Assembly (NCBI GenBank): GCA_030745835.1
Contig: JASLNU010000035.1
Coordinates: 1-64,000, forward strand
Direction of reading: 5' to 3'
Length of the DNA stretch: 64,000 nucleotides
Source: GCA-2687515 sp002687515
GTDB lineage: Bacteria; Pseudomonadota; Alphaproteobacteria; Rhodospirillales; UBA2165
Each line of letters opens with the position of its first letter. The stretch's first letter is position 1. Positions 17,276 to 25,636 of this stretch are shown piece after piece. The notes under the pieces are model-generated. The model had not been told where the DNA came from. It searched no databases and worked only from the letters and a program-made list of their open reading frames with translations. A program made the translations under genes and the position numbers.

Positions 17276-19180
17276 TCAATCGGCCACCTTTGCACACCAT
17301 GCGCGCCACATATCACGGTACGCCGCCTCTACATTCCTCGCATACCCTGCCCCGTTGCACAGGCGCGATGTCAATAACTGGATTCCAAGCTGGCCCCGCA
17401 TGGACACCAAGCGCGCATGGTCGTCGGCCAGGCGACGGGCGATATCCAGATAGGCGCGCTGGCTGCCGGCCGCCAATTCGCCCCTGCCGATATGGGTAAG
17501 CATCGATGCCGCCACCCGGTCGACAAATCCATCGCCCCAAAGGGCGATTACCGGCACCCCCATCAACAGCGCTTCGAAGGTGGTCGTGGCGCCGTTGAAT
17601 GGGAACGGATCGAGGGCGATATCGACCTTGCCATAGGCCCGCAAATGGTCGTCCAAGGGGTCGTCGCCGCTGAGCAGTATCAACCGCTCCTGGTCCAATC
17701 CCAGCCGCTCGAAATGATCGCGCCAAGTACCGGCAATGCCCGCATCGCCATAATAGTTGCGATATTTCAGAGCCAGGCGCGATGCCGGTGTGGCGCGCAA
17801 TATCTCGCCCCACAAGGCGATCACCGTTGCGTTAATTTTTTCCGGCTTGTTGAAGCAACCGAAGGTGATGTAGCCATTTTCCGCGGATGGCGGCGGCGTC
17901 GCCGCGGGCACATCCGGCGGCGGCGTGAATTGATAGAATTCGGGCAGCCGGTAAAGCTGTTCGGTGAATTTTTCCTGTGTTTCGGCCGGGTGCAGCAACC
18001 CGTCCGAGAGCCAGTAATCCATTTCGTCAAGGCCGCTGGTTGCGCAATCGTGAAAGCTGACCTGCACCGGCGCCGCGCGGTGGGCCGCGATCAATGGGCG
18101 ATTGAGGTTGAAGCGTCCGGCAAGGAAGACCAGCACATCGATGCGGTCCTGGCGCATGCGCGCGGCTAGCTGCGCATCATTGATCCCGCGGGTAGAAATC
18201 CAATGGTCCGCCAAGGCGCGAAACTCGGCGCTCACTTGGTCGTCGAATTCCTCCTCGGCATAGAGAAAAATCTCAAAGGCGGCGCGATCGTGATTGCGGA
18301 TAAGGGGCAGCAGATTGCGCGCCACCGGATGATCGCGAAAATCGGACGAGACATAACCGATCTTCAGCCGGCGCTTCGGCGCGCGGTTGCTATCGGCAAA
18401 GGATACGCGCCGCGCCGCCGGCTTTAAGTGTTTGGCCGCGTGGCGCCGGTGCAATTCGAACCGCTCGGCGGCCGTCAAATCCGGCTGATTTAGCATGGCG
18501 ATCAAAAGATTGCGTTCCGCCAGATGGCAATTGGGATCCATCGCCAGGGCCCGGCGGAACGAATCGATTGCGGCATCCACATTCCCGGCGGTCTGTTGCG
18601 CCGCGCCCAGATTGGTAAGTGCCGCCGGCTTGTCGCGGGCTGGCCCCAGCGCCCGCGTCAAATTGTCGACGGCCTCGGTAAGCCGGCCCGCCTTTAAAAG
18701 GATTTGCCCGAGATTGCTTAGCGCTTCGGGATTGTCCGGAGCCAGCGCCAGGGCATCGATAGATGCGCGCTCGGCGCTTTCCAAATCGCCGCTGTGCAGC
18801 AGCGTATTGGCCAGATTGACATGGGCGGCAAGAAACGCCGGCGAAACTTCGATGGCCCGGCGGTAAAGATCGGCGGCGGAGCCGGGTTCGCCATCTGCAA
18901 ATCGGGCGTTTCCCAAATGATATAGAATTTCGGCGTTCGATGGATCGATACCATGGACGCGCCGAAAAATCTTGATGGCGGCGGCGGCGTTTCCGGTTTG
19001 ATAGGCGATCAAGCCCAAATATTTAAGCGCTTCGAGATTAACGGAATCCCGGTTCAGGATTTCGCGGCACAGGCTTTCGGCCGCATCCAGGCGGCCACCC
19101 TTAAGAAATTCGGCGGTGCGCGCCAATAACGAAGCTGTACTCGCGCCCGGCGGCGAATCAATGATATCGGTAACGCCCAT
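17276..19180 (-). CDS. TPR-repeat O-GlcNAc-transferase-like (SPINDLY-type) glycosyltransferase
   Basis: The 634-residue protein combines about six to seven tetratricopeptide repeats in the N-terminal half (about 15-245, with recurring YHLGNA, ALSNLG and A..LTNLGAAQ signatures) with a C-terminal Glyco_transf_41 region (about 270-634). The latter contains KIGYVSSDFRDHP, ITFGCFNKPEKI and YGKVDIALDPFPFNGATTTFEALLMGVPVI, which is the nucleotide-sugar-binding half of OGT/SPY proteins. It probably adds a sugar to protein Ser/Thr, or builds a surface glycan; donor and target are unknown. It sits on minus strand upstream of yicC-gmk with a 111-base gap and interrupts the usual mltG-yicC neighbourhood. 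The ATG lacks a clear ribosome-binding site. Confidence 0.83.
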   Translation of the reverse strand: MGVTDIIDSPPGASTASLLARTAEFLKGGRLDAAESLCREILNRDSVNLEALKYLGLIAYQTGNAAAAIKIFRRVHGIDPSNAEILYHLGNARFADGEPGSAADLYRRAIEVSPAFLAAHVNLANTLLHSGDLESAERASIDALALAPDNPEALSNLGQILLKAGRLTEAVDNLTRALGPARDKPAALTNLGAAQQTAGNVDAAIDSFRRALAMDPNCHLAERNLLIAMLNQPDLTAAERFELHRRHAAKHLKPAARRVSFADSNRAPKRRLKIGYVSSDFRDHPVARNLLPLIRNHDRAAFEIFLYAEEEFDDQVSAEFRALADHWISTRGINDAQLAARMRQDRIDVLVFLAGRFNLNRPLIAAHRAAPVQVSFHDCATSGLDEMDYWLSDGLLHPAETQEKFTEQLYRLPEFYQFTPPPDVPAATPPPSAENGYITFGCFNKPEKINATVIALWGEILRATPASRLALKYRNYYGDAGIAGTWRDHFERLGLDQERLILLSGDDPLDDHLRAYGKVDIALDPFPFNGATTTFEALLMGVPVIALWGDGFVDRVAASMLTHIGRGELAAGSQRAYLDIARRLADDHARLVSMRGQLGIQLLTSRLCNGAGYARNVEAAYRDMWRAWCAKVAD

Positions 19181-19317
19181 ATTCTATATTTCGGCCTCGG
19201 CTCGATGATGTCCGATTTGCCGGTCATCATGGACCAGCGCCGTTAAGGAGCGGTAAATTCGAGGACCAGGCCCGGCAGGCAACCCACCTGGCAACCCGCC
19301 TGCAACGGAGAGTACCG

Positions 19318-20091
19318 ATGCGCAGGAAAGAGTATTCATCGATACTGATCACCGGCGCTTCCAGCGGAATCGGACGCGCATTGGCGCTTATTTACGCCGC
19401 GCCGGGGGTGCGGCTGGCGCTGTCCGGCCGGGACCGGGCGCGCCTGGGCGCGGTTGCCCGGGAATGCCGGAACCTGGGCGCAGCCGTCGACGAAGCGGTT
19501 ATCGATGTCCGCGGCGAAGCGGCGATGACCGCTTGGCTGAGCGAAATCGACGATGCGCGCGCCTTGGACTTGGTTATCGCCAATGCCGGCGTATCCTCTG
19601 ACACCAGCGGCGGCGGCGATGCCGCGGAAACCAACCGGCTGATTTTCGAAATCAACATTAGAGGCGTCCAAAATACGATTACGCCTCTTGTGCAGCGGTT
19701 TCTTGACAGGAAAAAGGGCCAATTCGCCATTATGAGTTCGATAGCGGCGTTCCACGGCATGCCGAGCGCACCAGCCTATAGCGCCAGCAAGGCTTGGGGT
19801 AAATCCTACGGCGAGGCCATGCGCGGACGGCTCGGCCGTCATGGTATCGGCGTCAGCGTCATCTGCCCGGGGTTCGTGGCAAGCCGGATCACGGAAAACA
19901 ACCGTTTTCCCATGCCAATGTTCATGCAGGCCGATAAGGCAGCGCGTATCATCGAGCGCGGCTTGGCCAGAAACAGGCCGCGCATTGCCTTCCCGCTACC
20001 CATCTACTTCATGGTTTGGCTGCTCGACGCGTTGCCGCCCGGATGGACCGACCGCCTGTTCAAGAAACTTCCCGATAAGGAATGGCTGTAA
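19318..20091 (+). CDS. Short-chain dehydrogenase/reductase
   Basis: The 257-residue classical SDR has the cofactor loop ITGASSGIGRALAL (about 12-25), the NAG motif (IANAGVS, about 88-94), a catalytic serine in MSSIAA, and YSASKAWGKSYG, supplying the Tyr and Lys of the active site. GGAGAG lies just ahead of the ATG. A 12-base tandem repeat (GGCAACCC(A/G)CCT, 19278-19301) sits in the leader. The C terminus (about 215-257) has a hydrophobic stretch, FPLPIYFMVWLLDALPPGW, and could associate with the membrane. The substrate is unknown. The gene is transcribed convergently with mltG. Confidence 0.85.
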   Translation: MRRKEYSSILITGASSGIGRALALIYAAPGVRLALSGRDRARLGAVARECRNLGAAVDEAVIDVRGEAAMTAWLSEIDDARALDLVIANAGVSSDTSGGGDAAETNRLIFEINIRGVQNTITPLVQRFLDRKKGQFAIMSSIAAFHGMPSAPAYSASKAWGKSYGEAMRGRLGRHGIGVSVICPGFVASRITENNRFPMPMFMQADKAARIIERGLARNRPRIAFPLPIYFMVWLLDALPPGWTDRLFKKLPDKEWL

Positions 20092-20095
20092 TTTT

Positions 20096-21088
20096 CTAGC
20101 GCCCTGTTTGCCTGTCTTTTTGCAGGCGCCGCCAGCGGCGGACGTTTCTGTTGTGCGCTTTAAGCGTACGGGCGAAGATATGCCCGCCCTTGCCGTCGGC
20201 GACGAAATATAGATCGCCCGTCTCGGCCGGGTTGAGCGCGGCTTCGAGGGCGGCAAGCCCGGGATTGGCGATCGGGCCTGGCGGCAACCCTTTATGCATA
20301 TAGGTGTTGTAGGGGTCCGGATGTTTGAGATCGGCATGGGTCAGACGGCGGCCCAATTCGCCGCGCCCGCCGGTCAATGCATAAACCACGGTGGGATCGG
20401 ATTGCAGGCGCATGCCGCGGCGCAAGCGATTGATGAATACGCCCGCCACCCGCGCCCGCTCCTCGGCAAGTCCGGTTTCCTTTTCGATAATCGAGGCAAG
20501 AACCACCGCTTCGGCGGGATTGTTCAGGGGAAGGTCCGGCGCCCGCCGGAGCCACAATTTTTCGATGGCCCGGGCCATCGCCTCGCGCATGCGGCGGACG
20601 ATCTCTTTGCGGCTATCACCGTATGAAAAATGATAGGTTTCGGGTAAAAATTCGCCTTCACCGAATTCCGCCGGCAACGCTCCCCGCAATCCCTCGGTGG
20701 CGCTCAGACGCGCCCTGATCTCCTGGGTGGTGAGGCCCTCGGCGACCGTCAAGCGCCTAACGACCGTTTTTCCATGCCGCAAAATATCAAGAACCCGGCG
20801 TGCGCTGACGCCCTTGGGAAAGGTGAATTCGCCTGCCTTTAGCGGAGCCTCGGGCTCGTAGAGGCGCGCACCGATACGCAACAACACCGGATATTGGATA
20901 ATTCCGTTGGAGCGCAGCAATTCAGCGATCGCGTCAACGCCGAGGCCGTTTGGAATGACCACGGCCCGGTTAGAAAGCGAAGGGCCGGGCTGACTGAATT
21001 TCGCATATCCGAAAAATCCGCTACCGGTAACCGCGATAACGGCCAGAACGGCCAGTATGGAGATCCAGCGGATGATACCAAGTTGCAT
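20096..21088 (-). CDS. mltG: Endolytic murein transglycosylase MltG
   Basis: MltG cuts nascent peptidoglycan glycan strands at the inner membrane and sets strand length. The 330-residue protein has one N-terminal membrane anchor (about 8-28) and a YceG domain, with the catalytic glutamate in ASIIEKET (Glu about 202) and the conserved LQSDPTVVYAL and YNTYMHKGLPPGPIANPG segments. Remarkably, the ATG and first five codons (MQLGI) lie inside the left terminal repeat of the palindromic element at 21075-21349, so the N terminus and translation signals of this gene have been remodelled by that insertion. No strong ribosome-binding site is visible before the ATG. Confidence 0.92.
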   Translation of the reverse strand: MQLGIIRWISILAVLAVIAVTGSGFFGYAKFSQPGPSLSNRAVVIPNGLGVDAIAELLRSNGIIQYPVLLRIGARLYEPEAPLKAGEFTFPKGVSARRVLDILRHGKTVVRRLTVAEGLTTQEIRARLSATEGLRGALPAEFGEGEFLPETYHFSYGDSRKEIVRRMREAMARAIEKLWLRRAPDLPLNNPAEAVVLASIIEKETGLAEERARVAGVFINRLRRGMRLQSDPTVVYALTGGRGELGRRLTHADLKHPDPYNTYMHKGLPPGPIANPGLAALEAALNPAETGDLYFVADGKGGHIFARTLKAHNRNVRRWRRLQKDRQTGR

Positions 21089-21349
21089 AAATAAACACCC
21101 ATTGTGACGGCTTTGCGCGGTTTCCGGTTAGGAGCGTGCCGTGCCGTGATGCCTTTGCATCATAAGCGGTGCGCCCACGGCTATTCAGGGCATCCGGAAG
21201 CCGCGCAAAGCCGCCCTTCGGGTCGCCTTTCCCGCCCCCTCGGGGTGTCGGGAAGGCTTGCCGATGGGACGCCATCGCCAGCGCCTCCCCTCCGACCGAG
21301 GGAGCGGGAAAGAAGATCACAATGGGTGTTTATTTGTGCAATTTGGTAT
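21075..21349 (-). mobile_element. Palindromic MITE-like element 1, between fabF and mltG
   Basis: This 275-bp non-coding element is bounded by terminal inverted repeats 21075-21107 and 21317-21349 that match at 31 of 33 positions, with a TA near each outer end. Read on minus strand, the core folds as follows: S1 pairs 21296-21312 with 21227-21243 (17 bp, one wobble); S2 pairs 21283-21290 with 21250-21257; S3 pairs 21194-21213 with 21108-21127 (20 bp, one wobble); an apical hairpin pairs 21158-21162 with 21147-21151. The same architecture and many unpaired bases recur in the element at 37693-38023. It has no coding capacity, so any movement would need a transposase supplied elsewhere. Confidence 0.75.
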
Positions 21350-21367
21350 TAGCCGGCTCATTTTTGA

Positions 21368-22624
21368 TTAATCGATCCCCGCGATGATAAGCGAAGCGTT
21401 GGTGCCGCCGAAACCGAAGGAATTGGACAGCACCGCCCTGACTTTACGCTCCTGCGCCTGATGCGCGACCAGATTGATGTCGCAGCCTTCCGATGGATTG
21501 TCGAGATTAAGGGTCGGCGGGACAACGCCGTGTTTGATGGCCAGGGTCGAAAATATGGCCTCGACCGCGCCGGCGGCGCCCAGCAGGTGCCCGATGGAAG
21601 ATTTGGTTGACGACATGGCGATGCCGTTGACCGCGTCACCGAACAGCCGTTTCACCGCGCCCAGTTCGATCTCGTCGCCAAGCGGCGTCGAGGTTCCGTG
21701 CGCGTTGACATAATCGATATCCTCGGGGTTGAGCCCGGCGCGCTTCAGCGCAGCCCGCATCGACCGATAACCGCCGTTGCCGTCTTCGGCGGGCGCGGTG
21801 ATGTGATGGGCATCGCCGGACATACCGTAGCCGACGACTTCGCCATAGATTTGCGCGCCGCGCGCACGCGCATGTTCAAGCTCTTCCAGGACAACGATGC
21901 CGGCACCTTCGCCGATGACGAAGCCATCGCGATCCCTGTCCCAGGGCCGCGAAGCCTTTTCCGGCGTATCGTTGAAGCCGGACGACAACGCCCGCGCCTG
22001 CGCAAACCCGGCAACGCCGGTCCTGCAGATGGCGGCTTCGGCGCCGCCGGCGATCATCACATCGGCATCTTCGAATATGATCATGCGGGCGGCGTCGCCG
22101 ATGGCATGGGCACCCGATGAGCATGCAGTGACCACCGCATGATTGGGCCCCTTGAAGCCATATCTGATGGCGACCTGGCCGGAAGCCAGATTGATCAGGC
22201 TGGCCGGAATGAAAAACGGGCTCAGGCGCCGGGCCTTGCCTTCATGAACCACGATGCTGCTTCGCTCAATCTCGGGAAGCCCGCCGATGCCGGCGCCGAT
22301 CAAAACGCCGGTGCGCTCTAATTCCTCTTCGTCATCGGGCGTCCAGCCGGCGTCCTTGACCGCCATCTCCGCCGCCGCCAATCCGAATTGGATAAAGGTA
22401 TCCATGCGCCGCTGTTCCTTGGGCGGCACCCAGTCGTCGGCCAGGAATGCGTGATCGCCGTCGAGCGGCACCCGCGCCGCAATCTTTGACGAAATATCGG
22501 AAACATCGAAATCGGTGATCGGCACGACGCCGGACCGGCTGTCGATCAATCGCTGCCAAGTCGCATCGGTCCCGCATGCCAGCGGCGTTACCAGACCGAT
22601 ACCGGTGATTACCACGCGCCTCAT
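21368..22624 (-). CDS. fabF: 3-oxoacyl-[acyl-carrier-protein] synthase II
   Basis: FabF condenses malonyl-ACP with a growing acyl-ACP and performs the 16-to-18 elongation. The 418-residue thiolase-fold enzyme begins RRVVITGIGLVTPLACG. Its catalytic Cys168 is in TACSSGAHAIG, and the two histidines are in NAHGTSTPLGD and STKSSIGHLLGAAGAVE. It lies 66 bases downstream of acpP in the fabD-fabG-acpP-fabF order. In relatives mltG normally follows closely; here a 275-bp palindromic element separates them, beginning 18 bases after the fabF stop. Confidence 0.95.
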   Translation of the reverse strand: MRRVVITGIGLVTPLACGTDATWQRLIDSRSGVVPITDFDVSDISSKIAARVPLDGDHAFLADDWVPPKEQRRMDTFIQFGLAAAEMAVKDAGWTPDDEEELERTGVLIGAGIGGLPEIERSSIVVHEGKARRLSPFFIPASLINLASGQVAIRYGFKGPNHAVVTACSSGAHAIGDAARMIIFEDADVMIAGGAEAAICRTGVAGFAQARALSSGFNDTPEKASRPWDRDRDGFVIGEGAGIVVLEELEHARARGAQIYGEVVGYGMSGDAHHITAPAEDGNGGYRSMRAALKRAGLNPEDIDYVNAHGTSTPLGDEIELGAVKRLFGDAVNGIAMSSTKSSIGHLLGAAGAVEAIFSTLAIKHGVVPPTLNLDNPSEGCDINLVAHQAQERKVRAVLSNSFGFGGTNASLIIAGID

Positions 22625-22690
22625 GGCTCACACGAATTTACAGTTAAAGTAATTCCAGATTATACCGCACGAGAGCGGCGCCCCGTATCG

Positions 22691-22927
22691 CTATTGCACC
22701 TGCGAGGACAAAAAATCCACCGCATCCTTGACGGTGAGGATTTTTTCGGCGGCATCATCGGGTATTTCGCAACCGAACTCTTCCTCAAAGGCCATGACCA
22801 GTTCGACCGTATCCAAGCTGTCTGCGCCCAGATCATCGATGAAGCTCGCCGTATCGGTGACCTTTTCCTCGTCCACGCCTAAATGTTCGACGATAATCCC
22901 CCTTACGCGGTCAGCAATGTCGCTCAT
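22691..22927 (-). CDS. acpP: Acyl carrier protein
   Basis: The 78-residue acidic protein carries growing acyl chains on a phosphopantetheine arm attached to Ser37 in LGADSLDTVELVM. Length, charge and motif are fully typical. GAGGA lies about 10 bases ahead of the ATG. It sits between fabG and fabF. The 172 bases on its fabG side are long enough for an independent promoter, as expected for such an abundant protein, but I cannot pick a confident one. Confidence 0.96.
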   Translation of the reverse strand: MSDIADRVRGIIVEHLGVDEEKVTDTASFIDDLGADSLDTVELVMAFEEEFGCEIPDDAAEKILTVKDAVDFLSSQVQ

Positions 22928-23099
22928 ACTTTCAGTCCTCGACTAAATATCCACAGAAACTCAAAATTACGTTTACGGCCCCTTGCCCAACCGGTTGTTC
23001 GGCCTTGAATTATCCGAGGCTCATTGCGGCGTTCGTAACACACTTTGAAATCCTTGACCAGCATTCCGAAACGCCAAATTTACATCTCTCGATCATGGT

Positions 23100-23837
23100 C
23101 TATATCATCGCCATTCCGCCGTTCACATGAAGTGTCTGACCGGTCACATAGGCAGCCTCGTCGCTCGCTAAGAAAACCACCCCGGCGGCCACATCGTCAA
23201 CTTCGCCCAGACGCCCGGCGGGAATCGCCTGCAACAGCGCGTCGCGCTGATCATCCTTCAAGGCGTCAGTCATGGCGGTGACTATGAATCCCGGCGCAAT
23301 GCAATTGACCGTGATGCCGCGCGAGGCAACTTCGGCGGCTATGGATTTGCTCATGCCGATCAAGCCGGCCTTGGACGCCGCGTAATTAGCCTGTCCCGCA
23401 TTTCCGGTGACGCCGACAATAGAGGTGATGGATATAATCCGTCCCCAGCGCTGTTTCATCATGCCCCTCAAGCAGGCGCGCGAAAGCCGGAATGCGGCGC
23501 CCAAATTGACATCGAGCACGCTTTGCCAATCTTCGTCCTTGATGCGCATGGCCAAGTTGTCGCGGGTCAGCCCGGCATTGTTCACCAGGATGTCGAGCCC
23601 GCCCATTTCCGCCTCCGCCGTCGCGGCGAGCTTGCCGGCCTGATCGGGCTGCGAAAGGTCGGCTGCAACTACATGCGCGTTTTCGCCAAGTTCTTCGGCC
23701 AGGGCCTCGAGCGCTTCGGTGCGCGTGCCCGACAGGGCCACCGCCGCGCCCTCGGCGTGCAGATTTCTGGCAATGGCACCACCGATGCCGCCGGAGGCGC
23801 CGGTCACCAGGGCGCGTTTTCCGGATAAATCGAACAT
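23100..23837 (-). CDS. fabG: 3-oxoacyl-[acyl-carrier-protein] reductase
   Basis: FabG reduces 3-oxoacyl-ACP with NADPH. The 245-residue SDR starts at the ATG for MFDLSGKRALVTGASGGIGG, which is preceded by an excellent AAGGAGGG site; the frame is open far upstream into fabD-antisense sequence and that extension is rejected. NNAGLTRDNLAMR, SITSIVG and YAASKAGLIG give the catalytic Asn, Ser, Tyr and Lys. It ends VTGQTLHVNGGMAMI, as expected for FabG. Fifty bases separate it from fabD. Confidence 0.95.
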   Translation of the reverse strand: MFDLSGKRALVTGASGGIGGAIARNLHAEGAAVALSGTRTEALEALAEELGENAHVVAADLSQPDQAGKLAATAEAEMGGLDILVNNAGLTRDNLAMRIKDEDWQSVLDVNLGAAFRLSRACLRGMMKQRWGRIISITSIVGVTGNAGQANYAASKAGLIGMSKSIAAEVASRGITVNCIAPGFIVTAMTDALKDDQRDALLQAIPAGRLGEVDDVAAGVVFLASDEAAYVTGQTLHVNGGMAMI

Positions 23838-23887
23838 GCCGTACCCTCCTTCAAAAGACTTCGTTTTTTTATCGTGCCGGTTACGAC

Positions 23888-24829
23888 TTACAGCGTGCCG
23901 GCGAATGCCTCTATATCGTCCGGTGTCTGCACGGAAATGCCGGTCAGATCGCGGTCGATCCGGCGGGTCAGGCCGGTCAGCACCTTGCCGGCGCCGATCT
24001 CGACCACCGTATCGATGCCGTTGTCTCGCATATAAAGCACGCTTTCGCGCCAACGCACGCGCGATGTGACCTGTTCGACCAACAGGCGCCGAATTTCCTC
24101 GGGCGCGCTTTCGGCGGCGGCGGTGACGTTGGCGATAACCGGAAGGGCGGGCCGGTTGATTTGCATCGCCGCCAGCCTGTCGGCCATCACATCGGCGGCC
24201 GGCGCCATCAAGGCGCAATGAAACGGGGCGCTGACCTGAAGCATGATGCTGCGCTTGGCGCCGCCCGCGACGGCAATTTCCAAGGCCCGTTCCACCGCCG
24301 CCGCATCGCCCGAGATGACCACCTGGCCGGGAGCGTTATCGTTGGCGGCGGTGCAGACCCCGGCGCCGGCGCCTTCGGCGGCAAACGCCTCGGCTTGATC
24401 CAGTTCGACGCCGATCAACGCCGCCATCGCGCCTTCGCCGACCGCAACCGCTTCCTGCATGGCCAGGCCGCGCGCTTTGAGGATGCGGGCGGCGTCGGCG
24501 AGGGTGAAGGCTCGGGTAGCGGTCAGGGCGGTGTATTCGCCAAGCGAATGGCCGGCCACGAACTTGCCGGCGGCGGCCAGATCGAAGCCGCCTTCCGTGC
24601 GGAGAACGGCGATTATTGCCATGCTCACCGCCATCAGCGCCGGCTGGGCATTTTCGGTCAATGTCAGATCATCTTCCTCGCCTTGGAACATGAGCCGCGA
24701 TAGATTCTGCTCCAGTGCATCGTCGACTTCCTGGAACAGATGGCGGGCGGCGGGAAACGCACCCGCCAGTTCCTTGCCCATGCCCACCGCCTGGGTCCCC
24801 TGGCCGGGAAATACAAATGAACGCGCCAT
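23888..24829 (-). CDS. fabD: Malonyl-CoA:ACP transacylase
   Basis: FabD loads malonate onto ACP. The 313-residue enzyme starts at the ATG for MARSFVFPGQGTQAVGMG; an in-frame upstream ATG adds 37 residues with no similarity to the family. The catalytic Ser95 is in GHSLGEY, followed downstream by the QVSAPFHCALM histidine. It is the first gene of the fab operon. The 228 bases to the divergent rpsF gene hold the promoters of both. Confidence 0.94.
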   Translation of the reverse strand: MARSFVFPGQGTQAVGMGKELAGAFPAARHLFQEVDDALEQNLSRLMFQGEEDDLTLTENAQPALMAVSMAIIAVLRTEGGFDLAAAGKFVAGHSLGEYTALTATRAFTLADAARILKARGLAMQEAVAVGEGAMAALIGVELDQAEAFAAEGAGAGVCTAANDNAPGQVVISGDAAAVERALEIAVAGGAKRSIMLQVSAPFHCALMAPAADVMADRLAAMQINRPALPVIANVTAAAESAPEEIRRLLVEQVTSRVRWRESVLYMRDNGIDTVVEIGAGKVLTGLTRRIDRDLTGISVQTPDDIEAFAGTL

Positions 24830-24933
24830 GCCGACCGCCTCAATTAAATCAATTATCCTTTTGTTGATACAAGCTGACAATTGCCTGTCAAGCTTGGCCA
24901 AATGCAACGTTGAAAACGGGTTCGGCGCCGTCC

Positions 24934-24961
24934 TTGCCACTGGGTTCTAATTGTGTATAGT
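24934..24961 (+). promoter_or_regulatory. Predicted sigma-70-type promoter of the rpsF operon
   Basis: TTGCCA (24934-24939) and TATAGT (24956-24961) are separated by 16 bases. They lie about 95 bases ahead of the rpsF ATG, leaving room for a structured leader. This is a good match for a ribosomal-protein operon promoter but rests on sequence alone. Confidence 0.55.
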
Positions 24962-24980
24962 GCGCGCCCGAAAACTCCTT

Positions 24981-25033
24981 GCCAGATAAGTGTCTGGCTA
25001 TGCCCGGCCAAGGCGGCTACCGCCGATGCGGGC
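24981..25033 (+). promoter_or_regulatory. Structured leader of rpsF, candidate S6:S18 autoregulatory RNA
   Basis: The leader can form a 6-bp hairpin (24981-24986 with 24993-24998) and then a two-tier stem: an outer GCCCG/CGGGC (25002-25006 with 25029-25033) enclosing a GGCGG/CCGCC hairpin (25012-25016 with 25020-25024), with asymmetric single-stranded bases between. In many bacteria the S6:S18 heterodimer represses this operon through a leader stem with an exposed CCG. The position and the CCG-containing stem fit that idea, but I cannot confirm the consensus. Confidence 0.4.
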
Positions 25034-25057
25034 TGAGACAAGCCGAAAGGGGAATAT

Positions 25058-25636
25058 ATGGCTTATTATGAAAGCGTATTTATTGCGCGGCAGGAAATAT
25101 CCGCGCAGCAAGCTGACGCACTTGCAGATTCATTTACCGGTGTCATCGAGGAAAACGGCGGCAAGGTCACCAAGCGGGAAAGCTGGGGCCTGAAATCGCT
25201 TGCCTATCGCATAAAAAAGAACCGCAAGGGCCATTATATGATGTTCAACATCGATGGTCCTTCTTCGGCGGTGCAGGAAATGGAACGTCAAATGCGCCTG
25301 AACGAAGACATCCTTCGCATCCTGACCGTCAAGGTTGACGAGCTTGAGGAAGGCCCATCGGCGCAGATGCAGGGCCGCTCCGGCCGCGATGGCCGTTACG
25401 ACGACAATGGTGACCGTCCGCGCCGCGCCAGCCGCGACGACCGCGCCGAAAGCGCCGCTGGTACGGGAGCCGATGCCAAGCCCGAGGCCAAGGTTGAAGC
25501 CAAGCCCGAGGCCGAGGAAGTAAAGGCCGAGGACAAACCAGACGAAGATAGCCCAGACGAAGATAGCCCAGACAAAGATAGCCCAGACAAAGATAGCAAT
25601 TCCGATAGCGGAGAAACCGAAGGAGAGGATCAATGA
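25058..25636 (+). CDS. rpsF: 30S ribosomal protein S6 (bS6) with long acidic tail
   Basis: The first about 100 residues are a normal bS6 (AYYESVFIARQEIS, then KRESWGLKSLAYRIKKNRKGHY and the C-terminal DEDILRILTVKVD-like strand). It binds S18 on the 30S platform. The remaining about 90 residues are low-complexity and charged, rich in Asp, Glu, Lys and Pro, ending in a five-residue repeat (PDEDS/PDKDS) encoded by a 15-base DNA repeat. Acidic tails on bS6 are common in Alphaproteobacteria, but 192 residues is long. AAAGGGG lies before the ATG. The stop overlaps the rpsR start. Confidence 0.95.
   Translation: MAYYESVFIARQEISAQQADALADSFTGVIEENGGKVTKRESWGLKSLAYRIKKNRKGHYMMFNIDGPSSAVQEMERQMRLNEDILRILTVKVDELEEGPSAQMQGRSGRDGRYDDNGDRPRRASRDDRAESAAGTGADAKPEAKVEAKPEAEEVKAEDKPDEDSPDEDSPDKDSPDKDSNSDSGETEGEDQ
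25538..25597 (+). repeat. Four-copy 15-base in-frame tandem repeat in rpsF
   Basis: Units start at 25538, 25553, 25568 and 25583. Units 1-2 are identical and units 3-4 are identical, differing from the first two by one base (GAC GAA versus GAC AAA), so the block looks like two successive duplications. Each unit adds five residues to the S6 tail and keeps the frame. Confidence 0.9.
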
